NCBI RefSeq assembly: GCF_018860825.1
Contig: NZ_JAHKPZ010000034.1
Span: 345,768 to 409,767 of the forward strand
Reading direction: 5' to 3'
Origin: Lacinutrix sp. C3R15
Lineage (GTDB): Bacteria; Bacteroidota; Bacteroidia; Flavobacteriales; Flavobacteriaceae
Length of the DNA: 64,000 bases
Part shown: in pieces, positions 36,727 to 45,060 of the stretch
How the letters are laid out: every line of letters starts with the position of its first letter
How positions within the stretch are numbered: position 1 is the stretch's first letter
Translations under genes and position numbers: made by a program
The notes under the pieces: model-generated
The model's database searches: none
Told to the model about the DNA's origin: nothing
The model's input: only the letters and a program-made list of their open reading frames with translations

Positions 36727-37182
36727 ATGAAGAAGCTTATAATCTTATTAACAGTAATAGGTACTTTTTTAAGTTGTTCTATTAAAGAGAAACCAGAGTT
36801 TGTAAGAGTAGACAATATAAAAGTAGACGATTCTAACTCTAAATACATTACCCTTAGTGCAGATGCCTATTTTATAAATCCTAACGATATAAGTGGCGAA
36901 TTAAAAACCGATGAGATTAAAGTATTTGTTAACAACAACCAAATGGCAACAGTGAAAACAAAAAGCTTTAAAGTACCTGCCAGAAAAGAATTTTCTATTC
37001 CTTTAGAAGCAAATGTACCTACAGATAGTCTTTTAAGCAACAAAAGCCTGAGTGGTTTATTAGGAAGCCTTTTAAGTCAAAAAATGAAAGTACAATATAA
37101 AGGGCAAATTAAATACAAAGTATTAGGCTTTTCGCATACCTATGATGTAGATGAAACCGAAGACGTTAAAATAAAATTTTAA
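36727..37182 (+). CDS. LEA14-like domain lipoprotein
   Basis: This 151-residue lipoprotein (lipobox FLSC, Cys17) has one beta-sandwich domain of the LEA type 2 kind: SADAYFINPNDISGELKTD, KVFVNNNQMATV and the closing strand GQIKYKVLGFSHTYDVD. Such small periplasmic lipoproteins are common in flavobacteria; their function is unknown. It is directly followed, after 7 bases, by the inferred start of ribD, so the two are probably cotranscribed even though no functional link is known. Confidence 0.75.
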   Translation: MKKLIILLTVIGTFLSCSIKEKPEFVRVDNIKVDDSNSKYITLSADAYFINPNDISGELKTDEIKVFVNNNQMATVKTKSFKVPARKEFSIPLEANVPTDSLLSNKSLSGLLGSLLSQKMKVQYKGQIKYKVLGFSHTYDVDETEDVKIKF

Positions 37183-37189
37183 GCTTATT

Positions 37190-38173
37190 ATTATCACACA
37201 CAAAGACTACATACAACGCTGCATACAAATTGCCAAACTTGGTTTAGGCACTACAAGACCTAACCCAATGGTTGGCGCTGTAATTGTGCACAACAATAAA
37301 GTTATTGCAGAAGGCTACACTAGTGCTTATGGTGGCAATCATGCAGAAGTAAACGCTATACAGGCTGTACAAAACAAAACACTATTAAAAGAAGCAACCT
37401 TATACGTTACCTTAGAACCCTGTAGTCATTTTGGTAAAACACCTCCTTGTAGTGACTTAATTATCAAACACAAAATACCCAATGTAGTTATAGGCTGTGT
37501 AGATGACAACCCTGAAGTAGCAGGAAAAGGAATTAAAAAACTAAGAGATGCTGGTTGTAATGTAACTGTTGGAGTTTTAGAAGAAGAATGTAAAGAGCAC
37601 CACAAACGTTTTTTTACATTTCACAATAAAAAACGTCCTTATATTATTTTAAAATGGGCAGAAACTGCAGACGGCTTTATTGCACCAAAAACTAAAAACG
37701 AAAACAAACCCGTTTGGATAACCAATGAAATATCCAGACAACTAGTACACAAATGGCGTGCACAGGAACAAGCAATTTTAGTTGGTGCTAACACAGTAAT
37801 ACAAGACAACCCAAGTTTAACGGTTAGAGATTTTACTGGTAATAACCCAACTCGTGTGGTTTTAGACAAAAACAACTTACTCTCTAAAGCATACGCTGTG
37901 TTTAACAACCACGCAGAAACCATTGTTTTAAAAGAAAAAACAGCTAAAACTATTTGTCAAGCAATATACAAGCATGATATTAATTCTATTATTATTGAAG
38001 GAGGAGCGCAAACACTGCAACTTTTTATAGACGAAAACCTTTGGGATGAAGCTAGAATATTTACAGGAAACATATTGTTTAAACAAGGAGTAAAAGCACC
38101 ATCGTTTTCAGGAAAAATGGTTTCTACCAAAACAATAATAGCAGATACTCTTAAAATATTTATTAACAATTAA
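37190..38173 (+). CDS. ribD: Bifunctional riboflavin biosynthesis deaminase/reductase (non-ATG start)
   Basis: RibD deaminates and then reduces the pyrimidine intermediate of riboflavin synthesis. The zinc site of the deaminase is visible (NHAEVNA, then TLEPCSHFGKTPPCSD) and the reductase half follows (RPYIILKWAETADGF, IIEGGAQTL). The first ATG in frame (37268) would cut off the conserved N-terminus YIQRCIQIAKLGLGTTRPNP. The frame is open only back to the stop at 37172-37174 and offers no ATG, GTG or TTG. ATT at 37190 (ATT ATC ACA CAC) is the likely start, giving 327 residues; ATT at 37187 is equally possible. The sequence TATTATCAC is shared with the inferred start of miaA. Confidence 0.92.
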   Translation: MITHKDYIQRCIQIAKLGLGTTRPNPMVGAVIVHNNKVIAEGYTSAYGGNHAEVNAIQAVQNKTLLKEATLYVTLEPCSHFGKTPPCSDLIIKHKIPNVVIGCVDDNPEVAGKGIKKLRDAGCNVTVGVLEEECKEHHKRFFTFHNKKRPYIILKWAETADGFIAPKTKNENKPVWITNEISRQLVHKWRAQEQAILVGANTVIQDNPSLTVRDFTGNNPTRVVLDKNNLLSKAYAVFNNHAETIVLKEKTAKTICQAIYKHDINSIIIEGGAQTLQLFIDENLWDEARIFTGNILFKQGVKAPSFSGKMVSTKTIIADTLKIFINN

Positions 38174-38184
38174 ACTGTGCAGCC

Positions 38185-38204
38185 ATTGCTACAAAAGTAG
38201 CAAT
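38185..38204. repeat. Perfect 8-bp hairpin with AAAA loop after ribD
   Basis: ATTGCTAC (38185-38192) pairs with GTAGCAAT (38197-38204). There is no T run, so it is a weak terminator candidate at most. A degenerate inverted repeat (TTCCTGC ... GCTGGAA) follows at about 38232-38249. Confidence 0.4.
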
Positions 38205-38261
38205 CCACAATAAACTTACTAATTAAATAGATTCCTGCTTTTGCTGGAAGAACAAAAAAAC

Positions 38262-38873
38262 ATGATTAAAAACCTAATTTTCGATTTCGGAGATGTATTT
38301 ATCAATTTAGACAAAGTTGGAGCCATGCAAAATGCCTTACAAGCCTTTGAAGTAGACGCGCTTCCAGAAGAACTTGTAGCCATCAACACCTTATATGAAC
38401 AAGGATTACTAGAAACTAACGAGTTTTTTGAATTCTACCAAGAAAATTTCCCAAAACTAACAAGAGATGCTATTAAAAATGCTTGGAATTTTATTCTAAA
38501 AGACTTTCCGCGTAAGCGATTAGAATTTGTACAACAATTAGCTTCAGAAAAAAAATACAAACTTATTTTATTAAGCAATACAAATGAGCTTCATATAGAC
38601 TGGATAAAAGAAAATGTTTCTTTTTACGAAGAATTTAAAGCCTGTTTTGATGCTTTTTATCTGTCGCATGAAATTCAACTACGCAAACCAAATGCTAACA
38701 TTTATAAATTTGTGCTAGCACAAAACAACATAAAAGCAGAAGAATCCTTATTTATTGACGATACTTTAGAAAACACTGAAGCAGCAAAACAATTAGGTAT
38801 TCATGTTTGGAATATTGACGAAACCAAAGAAAATATCATCGATTTATTTACCATTAAGAAAGACTTGTTTTGA
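38262..38873 (+). CDS. HAD superfamily hydrolase (IA type)
   Basis: This 203-residue soluble phosphatase-like protein has HAD motif I FDFGDV (second aspartate position replaced by Gly-Asp as in HAD-IA YihX-like enzymes), motif II LLSNTN, motif III lysine region (LRKPNANIYKF) and motif IV FIDDTLENTEAA. The substrate is unknown, probably a sugar phosphate or similar metabolite. A TTG at 38241 would give seven extra residues, but the ATG at 38262 places motif I at the normal distance. Its stop TGA overlaps the TTG start of the EamA transporter gene. Confidence 0.88.
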   Translation: MIKNLIFDFGDVFINLDKVGAMQNALQAFEVDALPEELVAINTLYEQGLLETNEFFEFYQENFPKLTRDAIKNAWNFILKDFPRKRLEFVQQLASEKKYKLILLSNTNELHIDWIKENVSFYEEFKACFDAFYLSHEIQLRKPNANIYKFVLAQNNIKAEESLFIDDTLENTEAAKQLGIHVWNIDETKENIIDLFTIKKDLF

Positions 38874-39733
38874 TATATCTTTTACTAAGCATTATAGCTT
38901 CTACCTGTATTTTTATAATTTTTAAACTACTTGGTAAATACAAAATCAACACGCTACAAGCTATAGTAATTAACTATTTTACAGCATGCCTAACAGGAGT
39001 TTTATCTTATAATGAAAACATAAATATCTCTAGCATTATACATGAAGATTGGTTTTATGGTGCAGTAGGATTAGGCTTTCTTTTTATTTCTATTTTTAAT
39101 GTTATGGCATTAACAGCACAACGCAATGGAGTAACAACTGCTTCTGTAGCTAGTAAAATGAGTGTTGTTATTCCTATAATATTTGGTATTTACGCATACC
39201 AAGAAAGTTTAGGTTGGCAAAAAACAATTGGTATTATTTTAGCATTAGCTGCTGTGTATTTAACCTCTTTAAAAACAAAAACGAGTAGTTTTAACTACAA
39301 AAATTTAAGCTTACCCGTTTTATTATTTTTAGGCTCTGGAGTAATAGATACCTCTATTAAATTTATAGAAACAAGCTATGTCTCTAAAAACGGGATTCCC
39401 ATTTTTTCTGCAACCATTTTTTGTATTGCAGGTTTAATAGGCGTTATAATACTTACTATGCAAGCTTTAAAAAGAAAATTTAAGTTTGATTATAGAAGTA
39501 TTTTTTTCGGTTTTCTTTTAGGAATCACCAACTACTACTCTATTTACATGTTGTTAAAAGCATTACAATTTGAAGGTATTGAAAGTGCTACTATTTTTAC
39601 AGTAAATAATGTAGCAATAGTAATGCTATCTACTATAATTGGCCTTATATTTTTTAAAGAAAAACTACAAACCAAAAATTGGATAGGAATTACACTTGCC
39701 ATAATTTCTATAGTATTAATTACTTTAGCATAA
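38870..39733 (+). CDS. EamA/DMT family transporter
   Basis: This 287-residue inner-membrane protein of the drug/metabolite transporter type has about ten helices in two EamA repeats (roughly residues 1-135 and 147-285), the second ending LGITLAIISIVLITLA. The only start that keeps the first helix is TTG at 38870, overlapping the stop of the HAD gene (TTGA), so translation is probably coupled. The substrate is unknown. yigZ starts on the next base after its stop. Confidence 0.88.
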   Translation: MIYLLLSIIASTCIFIIFKLLGKYKINTLQAIVINYFTACLTGVLSYNENINISSIIHEDWFYGAVGLGFLFISIFNVMALTAQRNGVTTASVASKMSVVIPIIFGIYAYQESLGWQKTIGIILALAAVYLTSLKTKTSSFNYKNLSLPVLLFLGSGVIDTSIKFIETSYVSKNGIPIFSATIFCIAGLIGVIILTMQALKRKFKFDYRSIFFGFLLGITNYYSIYMLLKALQFEGIESATIFTVNNVAIVMLSTIIGLIFFKEKLQTKNWIGITLAIISIVLITLA

Positions 39734-40348
39734 ATGGAAGAAAAAGACACGTATAAAACCATAACAAAACCATCTGAAGAAGTTTTATTTAAAGATAAAA
39801 ACTCTAAATTCTTTGGTTATGCGTTTCCTGTTGAAAACGAAGAAGACGCCAAACAACATATTGAAGCACTAAAAAAACAGCACCATTCTGCAAGACACTG
39901 GTGTTATGCCTACCAATTTGGCACCGAAGAAAAAAACCTTTCTTACAGAGCAAATGACGATGGAGAACCTAACAATAGCGCAGGAATGCCTATTTACGGA
40001 CAAATTCAATCTTTTGATGTTACCAACATACTTATTGTAGTTGTACGCTATTTTGGAGGTGTAAAATTAGGCGTTGGTGGCTTAATAAACGCCTACAAAA
40101 CAGGAGCTAAAATGGCTTTAGAAGCCTCTAATATTGTTAAAAAAACAATTAACGTACAATACTGTATCTCTTTTGAATACAAAAACATGAATAAAGTAAT
40201 GCGTATTATTAAAGAAAAAAACTTAAATGTCACCAATCAAGTTTTAGAATTAGATTGCAAAGTATACATCGCTGTTAGAAAAAGCGAAGCTAAAACAGTT
40301 TTTGAAACTTTTAATAATCAATTTGAGATACAAATTAAAACGGTTTAA
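39734..40348 (+). CDS. YigZ/IMPACT family protein
   Basis: This 204-residue protein is of the YigZ/IMPACT type: an N-terminal UPF0029 domain with the hallmark motifs SKFFGYAFPV, HSARHWCYAYQFG, DDGEPNNSAG and VVVRYFGGVKLGVGGL, and a C-terminal ferredoxin-like domain (about 135-204). Its biochemical role in bacteria is not established; IMPACT in eukaryotes acts on translational control. It is the last gene of the HAD-EamA-YigZ unit and converges on the thioesterase gene. Confidence 0.92.
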   Translation: MEEKDTYKTITKPSEEVLFKDKNSKFFGYAFPVENEEDAKQHIEALKKQHHSARHWCYAYQFGTEEKNLSYRANDDGEPNNSAGMPIYGQIQSFDVTNILIVVVRYFGGVKLGVGGLINAYKTGAKMALEASNIVKKTINVQYCISFEYKNMNKVMRIIKEKNLNVTNQVLELDCKVYIAVRKSEAKTVFETFNNQFEIQIKTV

Positions 40349-40357
40349 TAAATACTG

Positions 40358-40750
40358 TTATAACTTATCTAAAATATAATCTGGACACTTCATTGGTCTT
40401 TTGGTTTTCATATTAATAAATGCTAAAACAGTACTTGCTTCTACCAAAATTTCGTCTGCTTCATTGGTAATAACATAGTCAAACTCGATCTTAACAGATG
40501 GTATTTTTTTAAGTTGTGTTTTCACTTTAATTACCTCATCATAGTATGCTGATTTCTTATATTTTAAAGCCATAGAAATTACCGGAAGCATCACTCCTTG
40601 TTTTTCCATTTCGCTGTAAGAAATACCAAACGTTCTCAACCACTCTGTTCTACCCATTTCTAGGTATAATGCGTAATTAGCATGATGTACTACACCCATT
40701 TGGTCTGTTTCACCATATCTAATTCTTATAAAAATTTCATTCACTTTCAT
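40358..40750 (-). CDS. Acyl-CoA thioesterase, 4-hydroxybenzoyl-CoA thioesterase fold (YbgC-like)
   Basis: This 130-residue hotdog-fold enzyme has the family motif YGETDQMGVVHHANYALYLE, with the catalytic aspartate (ETD) and the substrate-positioning HxNY. YbgC-type enzymes hydrolyse short- or medium-chain acyl-CoA; the real substrate here is unknown. It is divergent from dnaA with a 182-base gap and convergent with yigZ, the order usual for flavobacteria. Confidence 0.88.
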   Translation of the reverse strand: MKVNEIFIRIRYGETDQMGVVHHANYALYLEMGRTEWLRTFGISYSEMEKQGVMLPVISMALKYKKSAYYDEVIKVKTQLKKIPSVKIEFDYVITNEADEILVEASTVLAFINMKTKRPMKCPDYILDKL

Positions 40751-40855
40751 TCTATTATATCAATAATTTTTTGTAGTTTCGAATACAGATTAAACATGCA
40801 AAAAAAATTCTTAATAATCAACTATAAAATATTTTTTTATTAATAATTTTGTTCA

Positions 40856-40863
40856 CATATTTG
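40856..40863 (+). promoter_or_regulatory. Possible -7 promoter element CATATTTG of dnaA
   Basis: CATATTTG followed by C differs from TAnnTTTG at the first base. It lies 69 bases before the dnaA ATG and about 17 bases before the terminator-like hairpin in the leader. Confidence 0.35.
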
Positions 40864-40880
40864 CCGAGCTATAATCAACA

Positions 40881-40905
40881 AGAGGAAATCAATTCCTCTT
40901 TTTTT
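40881..40905 (+). terminator. Terminator-like hairpin in the dnaA leader
   Basis: AGAGGAA (40881-40887) pairs with TTCCTCT (40893-40899) around loop ATCAA, extended by A40880/T40900, and a run of T follows to 40905. It has all parts of an intrinsic terminator, yet no gene lies upstream on this strand nearer than yigZ (ends at 40348); it sits 27 bases before dnaA. It could act as an attenuator. Confidence 0.55.
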
Positions 40906-40932
40906 AACTAACAATAAATTTCACAAAAAATA

Positions 40933-42360
40933 ATGAGTATTACTGCGCAATCGGCTTGGAATAATTGTCTTAATTTTATAAAAGATAACATCCAACCGCA
41001 AGCTTATAAAACTTGGTTTGAACCAATTGTTGCAGTTAAACTTGCAGATAATGCACTGAGCATTCAGGTGCCAAGTAAATTCTTTTATGAGTGGCTTGAA
41101 GAGCATTATGTGAAAATATTAAAAGTAGCACTTACCAAAGAGTTAGGCGAATCTGCCAAACTAGTTTACATTATTAAAATGGAAAACACTTATGGTAATA
41201 AGCAACCTTTTACAGAAAAAATACCTAGTTCAAATAGATCTGCTGTAAAAGCTCAAGATGTTGATATTCCTTTAAACAATAAAAACCGCGAATTACGCAA
41301 CCCTTTTATTATTCCAGGAATTAGAAATGTAAAAATTGAATCGCAATTAAACCCAAACTATAGTTTTGAAAACTTTTTAGAAGGAGACTCTAACCGTTTA
41401 GCTAGAAGCGCAGGATTAGCTGTTGCTAGTAAACCAGGCGGAACTTCTTTTAACCCTCTATTAATTTTTGGAGGTGTTGGGCTTGGTAAAACACATTTAG
41501 CGCATGCTATTGGTGTAGATATCAAAGACAAATATCCAGAAAAAACCGTTTTATATATTTCTGCCGAAAAATTTACGCAACAATATATAGACTCTGTTAA
41601 AAAGAATAATAGAAATGATTTTATTCATTTTTACCAAATAATAGACATCTTAATCATTGATGATGTACAGTTTTTATCTGGTAAATCTGGAACACAAGAT
41701 GTATTCTTCCATATATTTAACCATTTACACCAAAACGGAAAGCAAGTTATTTTAACAAGTGACAAAGCTCCTGTAGACATGCAAGATATTGAGCAACGCT
41801 TATTATCTAGATTTAAATGGGGTCTTTCTGCAGAATTGCAAAGTCCAGATTTTGAAACACGTGTTTCTATATTAAAAAATAAATTATATCGTGATGGTGT
41901 AGAAATGCCTGATGATATTATAGAGTATGTTGCTAAACATATTAAAACAAATATTAGAGAACTTGAAGGAGCAATTATCTCTTTAATTGCACAATCTTCT
42001 TTTAACAAAAAAGAAGTTACTATTGATTTAGCCAAACAAGTAGTTGAAAAATTTGTTAAAAACACGAAACGTGAAGTTTCTATAGATTACATTCAAAAAA
42101 TAGTTTCCGATTATTTTCAAATGGATGTAGATACTTTACAGTCTAAAACAAGAAAACGCCATATTGTTCAAGCAAGACAACTTGCAATGTTTTTTGCTAA
42201 AAAACTAACAAAAGCATCATTAGCAAGTATTGGTTCACAAATAGGAAAACGTGATCATGCCACTGTACTTCATGCTTGTAAAACAGTAGACAACTTAACA
42301 GCTACAGATAAACAGTTTAGAAAATACGTAGAGGATTTAACCAAAAAGCTTTCGGTTTAA
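40933..42360 (+). CDS. dnaA: Chromosomal replication initiator protein DnaA
   Basis: DnaA binds the origin and opens it for replication. The 475-residue protein has domain I (WNNCLNFIKDNIQPQAYKTW), a linker, the AAA+ domain with Walker A GGVGLGKTHLA (about residue 180), Walker B IIDDVQFL and the sensor/box VII region (DIEQRLLSRFKWGL). The C-terminal DNA-binding domain IV carries the signature KRDHATVLHAC. The length is typical. No cluster of DnaA boxes was found in the flanking gaps, so the origin may be elsewhere. A hairpin with a T run in the leader may regulate it. Confidence 0.98.
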   Translation: MSITAQSAWNNCLNFIKDNIQPQAYKTWFEPIVAVKLADNALSIQVPSKFFYEWLEEHYVKILKVALTKELGESAKLVYIIKMENTYGNKQPFTEKIPSSNRSAVKAQDVDIPLNNKNRELRNPFIIPGIRNVKIESQLNPNYSFENFLEGDSNRLARSAGLAVASKPGGTSFNPLLIFGGVGLGKTHLAHAIGVDIKDKYPEKTVLYISAEKFTQQYIDSVKKNNRNDFIHFYQIIDILIIDDVQFLSGKSGTQDVFFHIFNHLHQNGKQVILTSDKAPVDMQDIEQRLLSRFKWGLSAELQSPDFETRVSILKNKLYRDGVEMPDDIIEYVAKHIKTNIRELEGAIISLIAQSSFNKKEVTIDLAKQVVEKFVKNTKREVSIDYIQKIVSDYFQMDVDTLQSKTRKRHIVQARQLAMFFAKKLTKASLASIGSQIGKRDHATVLHACKTVDNLTATDKQFRKYVEDLTKKLSV

Positions 42361-42389
42361 GCTTATAACAATTATCTTTTTTTAAAATT

Positions 42390-42848
42390 ATGACAAAAAT
42401 ACTAATGGTTTGCCTTGGTAATATCTGTCGTTCTCCTTTGGCAGAAGGTATTTTACGCTCTAAACTTTCTGAAGATATTTTTACTATAGATTCTGCAGGA
42501 ACAGGAGACTATCATATTGGCGATTTACCAGACAAACGCTCTATTGAAGTTGCCTCTAAATACGGTATTGATATAACAAACCAACGTGGCAGACAGTTTT
42601 CTGTAACAGATTTTGATCTTTTTGATTACATTTATGTAATGGATAATTCTAACTTTAAAAACGTTGTAAAATTAGCTAGAAACGAAACAGACATAGCTAA
42701 AGTAAAGCTTATTTTAAACGAAATTTATCCAAATCAAAACTACGATGTTCCTGATCCTTATCATGATAGTCAACAAGGTTTTGAGAATGTTTTTAAAATG
42801 CTAGATGAAGCTACAGATGTAATTAAAGAAAAAATTACAAAACACTAA
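42390..42848 (+). CDS. Low-molecular-weight protein-tyrosine phosphatase
   Basis: This 152-residue phosphatase has the P-loop CLGNICRSP at the N-terminus, with the nucleophilic cysteine (C8 in MVCLGNICR) and arginine, and the general-acid aspartate in VPDPYHD near the C-terminus, all expected residues of the family. LMW-PTPs dephosphorylate tyrosine in proteins, in some bacteria those of polysaccharide export, but no such genes are next to it. It is 29 bases after dnaA on the same strand, a common flavobacterial order. Confidence 0.94.
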   Translation: MTKILMVCLGNICRSPLAEGILRSKLSEDIFTIDSAGTGDYHIGDLPDKRSIEVASKYGIDITNQRGRQFSVTDFDLFDYIYVMDNSNFKNVVKLARNETDIAKVKLILNEIYPNQNYDVPDPYHDSQQGFENVFKMLDEATDVIKEKITKH

Positions 42849-42919
42849 AACACTCACTTTCAACATATTGGTTATTATTTTTTGTAACTTTATAAGAATC
42901 ACTTCTTAAAATTTATAGA

Positions 42920-44320
42920 ATGAAACCCGTAATAACCATACTATTAGCTCTTTTTTCTGTTCTATGTTTTTCTCAAAATATAAATATAGAACTTTTTTCA
43001 AGCGGACTTTCAAGTCCTGTAAACATAAAACACGCAGGAGACAATAGACTTTTTGTTGCTGAAAAATCTGGAATTATTAAAATTGTTAGCCCAAACGGAA
43101 CCATACTCAACACTCCTTTTTTAGATATAAATACTTTAGTTAGAAATTCTGGTAGTGAACAAGGCTTACTTGCTATGGTATTTCATCCTGACTACCTTAA
43201 CAATGGTTATTTATATGTAAACTATATCAACGATAATGGAGATACTGTAATTTCTAGATTTACAAGAAGTACTATAAATACTGCGGATGCAGACTCAGAA
43301 TTAGAAATTTTGAGTATTAGTCAACCATTTTCTAATCACAATGGAGGAGATATGCATTTTGGTACAGATGGCTATCTATATATCTCTACAGGTGATGGAG
43401 GTTCTGGTGGTGATCCTGGTAATAGAGCACAAGATTTAACTACATTATTAGGTAAATTATTACGAATAGATGTAGACCAAACAAGCAGTACACATAATTA
43501 CGCTATTCCTGCAGACAATCCTTTTTATGGAGCTAGTGACGGAATTAAACAAGAAATTTGGGCTTATGGTTTACGCAACCCTTGGAAATGGTCTTTTGAC
43601 AGAGATACTGGAGATATTTGGATTGCAGATGTAGGGCAAAACCAAATAGAAGAAATAAATATGGTTACAGGAGGCAGTTTAGCCGTTAATTATGGATGGC
43701 GTTGTTATGAAGGAAACGCAACTTACAATACCACCAATTGTCCGTCTTCAAGCAGCTTAACTTTTCCTGTTGCGCAATACACACACAGTAATGATGGCGC
43801 CTTTAAATGTTCTATTACAGGAGGCTACAGATATAGAGGTACTGCACAACCAACCTTACAAGGATTGTACTTTTTTGCAGATTATTGTAGTGATGAAATA
43901 GGCTATGTGCAAGGAAACGGAAATTCTTTTAACCTTACCTTTATTGATGATTTTGGCAGCAATGGTTTTTCTGCTTTTGCCGAAGACATAAATGGAGAAC
44001 TATATATAACAGGACTTAGCTCTGGAAATATTTACAAAATAATTGATGCAGATTTAAGCACAGAAGAACAAAGTATATTTAAGTTAAAAATATACCCAAA
44101 CCCGACAAAAGATAGTTTAAATTTTGATTTTAGAAGCACAAGACAGCCTATTAAAGAAATTAATGTTTTTAATTTGCAAGGCAAACTAGTTAGAACTATT
44201 TTTAAACCTAACAACAACATTACAACTATAGATACCAAAAAACTGCAAAGCGGCTTGTACTTAATTAAAGTTATTGCAGAAAACGGCGCTATAAAAACAA
44301 GTAAATTTATTAAAGATTAA
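42920..44320 (+). CDS. PQQ-type soluble sugar dehydrogenase with T9SS sorting domain
   Basis: This 466-residue secreted protein has a signal peptide ending LCFSQ (about residue 19). A six-bladed beta-propeller of the glucose/sorbosone dehydrogenase family covers about residues 22-380; family segments include HNGGDMHFGTDGYLY, GDGGSGGDPGNRAQ, GLRNPWKWSFD and DVGQNQIEEIN. Members oxidise sugars using PQQ. The last 75 residues are a type A T9SS sorting domain (KIYPNPTKDSLNF ... TSKFIKD), so the enzyme is sent to the cell surface or medium. Its stop overlaps the start of the next gene by one base. Confidence 0.9.
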   Translation: MKPVITILLALFSVLCFSQNINIELFSSGLSSPVNIKHAGDNRLFVAEKSGIIKIVSPNGTILNTPFLDINTLVRNSGSEQGLLAMVFHPDYLNNGYLYVNYINDNGDTVISRFTRSTINTADADSELEILSISQPFSNHNGGDMHFGTDGYLYISTGDGGSGGDPGNRAQDLTTLLGKLLRIDVDQTSSTHNYAIPADNPFYGASDGIKQEIWAYGLRNPWKWSFDRDTGDIWIADVGQNQIEEINMVTGGSLAVNYGWRCYEGNATYNTTNCPSSSSLTFPVAQYTHSNDGAFKCSITGGYRYRGTAQPTLQGLYFFADYCSDEIGYVQGNGNSFNLTFIDDFGSNGFSAFAEDINGELYITGLSSGNIYKIIDADLSTEEQSIFKLKIYPNPTKDSLNFDFRSTRQPIKEINVFNLQGKLVRTIFKPNNNITTIDTKKLQSGLYLIKVIAENGAIKTSKFIKD

Positions 44321-45036
44321 TGGACAAAATTATTGGTAAACTATACCTTATACCTACAACATTAGGAGACAATGCTCCTTTAGAAGTTTTACCTATTTCT
44401 GTAAAAAAAGTAATAGAACAAGTAGATATTTTTATTGTTGAAAACGAAAAAACAGCAAGACGTTTTATAAAAAGCATTTATCCTAAAAAGCAACAATCTA
44501 CCCTTACCTTGTTTCCTTTAAACAAGTTTACTGATGTTACAGAATTACCTAGCTATTTAGACCCTTGTTTGCAAGGAAAAAATGTTGGTTTATTATCTGA
44601 AGCTGGTTGTCCTGGAGTTGCTGATCCTGGCGCTGATGTTGTAAAAATTGCACACCATAAAAACATACAAGTAGTACCTTTAGTTGGCCCTTCATCTATA
44701 TTACTAGCTATTATGAGCTCTGGAATGAATGGACAAAGTTTTACATTTAATGGGTATTTACCAATTGATAAAGCAGAAAGAAAACAAGAATTAAAAAACT
44801 TAGAACGTCTTTCTTTTGAAAAAAACCAATCGCAAATCTTTATTGAAACACCTTACAGAAACAATAAAATGCTAGAAGACATTTGCCTAACATTAAATAA
44901 CAACACAGATGTTTGTGTAGCTTGTGATATTACACTTAGTACAGAATTTATAAAAACAAAAACGGTGAATGAGTGGAAAAAAAATAAGGTTGACCTTCAT
45001 AAAAGACCAACCATTTTTATAATTCATAAAAGCTAA
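44320..45036 (+). CDS. RsmI-family SAM-dependent methyltransferase (tetrapyrrole methylase fold)
   Basis: This 238-residue protein has the tetrapyrrole-methylase fold with the SAM-binding segments GKLYLIPTTLGDN, LLSEAGCPGVADPGADVV and VPLVGPSSILLAIMSSGM. It belongs to the group of RsmI, which 2'-O-methylates C1402 of 16S rRNA, but RsmI proper is longer (about 280 residues) and has a C-terminal extension lacking here. This may be a second, Bacteroidetes-specific paralog. Its ATG overlaps the stop of the sugar dehydrogenase gene (TAATG). It converges on the lysozyme-like gene. Confidence 0.82.
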   Translation: MDKIIGKLYLIPTTLGDNAPLEVLPISVKKVIEQVDIFIVENEKTARRFIKSIYPKKQQSTLTLFPLNKFTDVTELPSYLDPCLQGKNVGLLSEAGCPGVADPGADVVKIAHHKNIQVVPLVGPSSILLAIMSSGMNGQSFTFNGYLPIDKAERKQELKNLERLSFEKNQSQIFIETPYRNNKMLEDICLTLNNNTDVCVACDITLSTEFIKTKTVNEWKKNKVDLHKRPTIFIIHKS

Positions 45037-45060
45037 GCAACTAAACTATAGAAGTTGCTT
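45035..45060. terminator. Bidirectional terminator between convergent genes
   Basis: AAGCAACT (45035-45042) pairs with AGTTGCTT (45053-45060) around a 10-base loop. A pyrimidine-rich run (TTGCTTTTTT) follows on the plus strand. It overlaps the last codon and stop of the lysozyme-like gene. Confidence 0.55.

Noticed and set aside
40751..40932. Replication origin next to dnaA
   Set aside because: Neither this gap nor the one after dnaA shows a cluster of TTATCCACA-type DnaA boxes. In Bacteroidetes the origin is often not beside dnaA.
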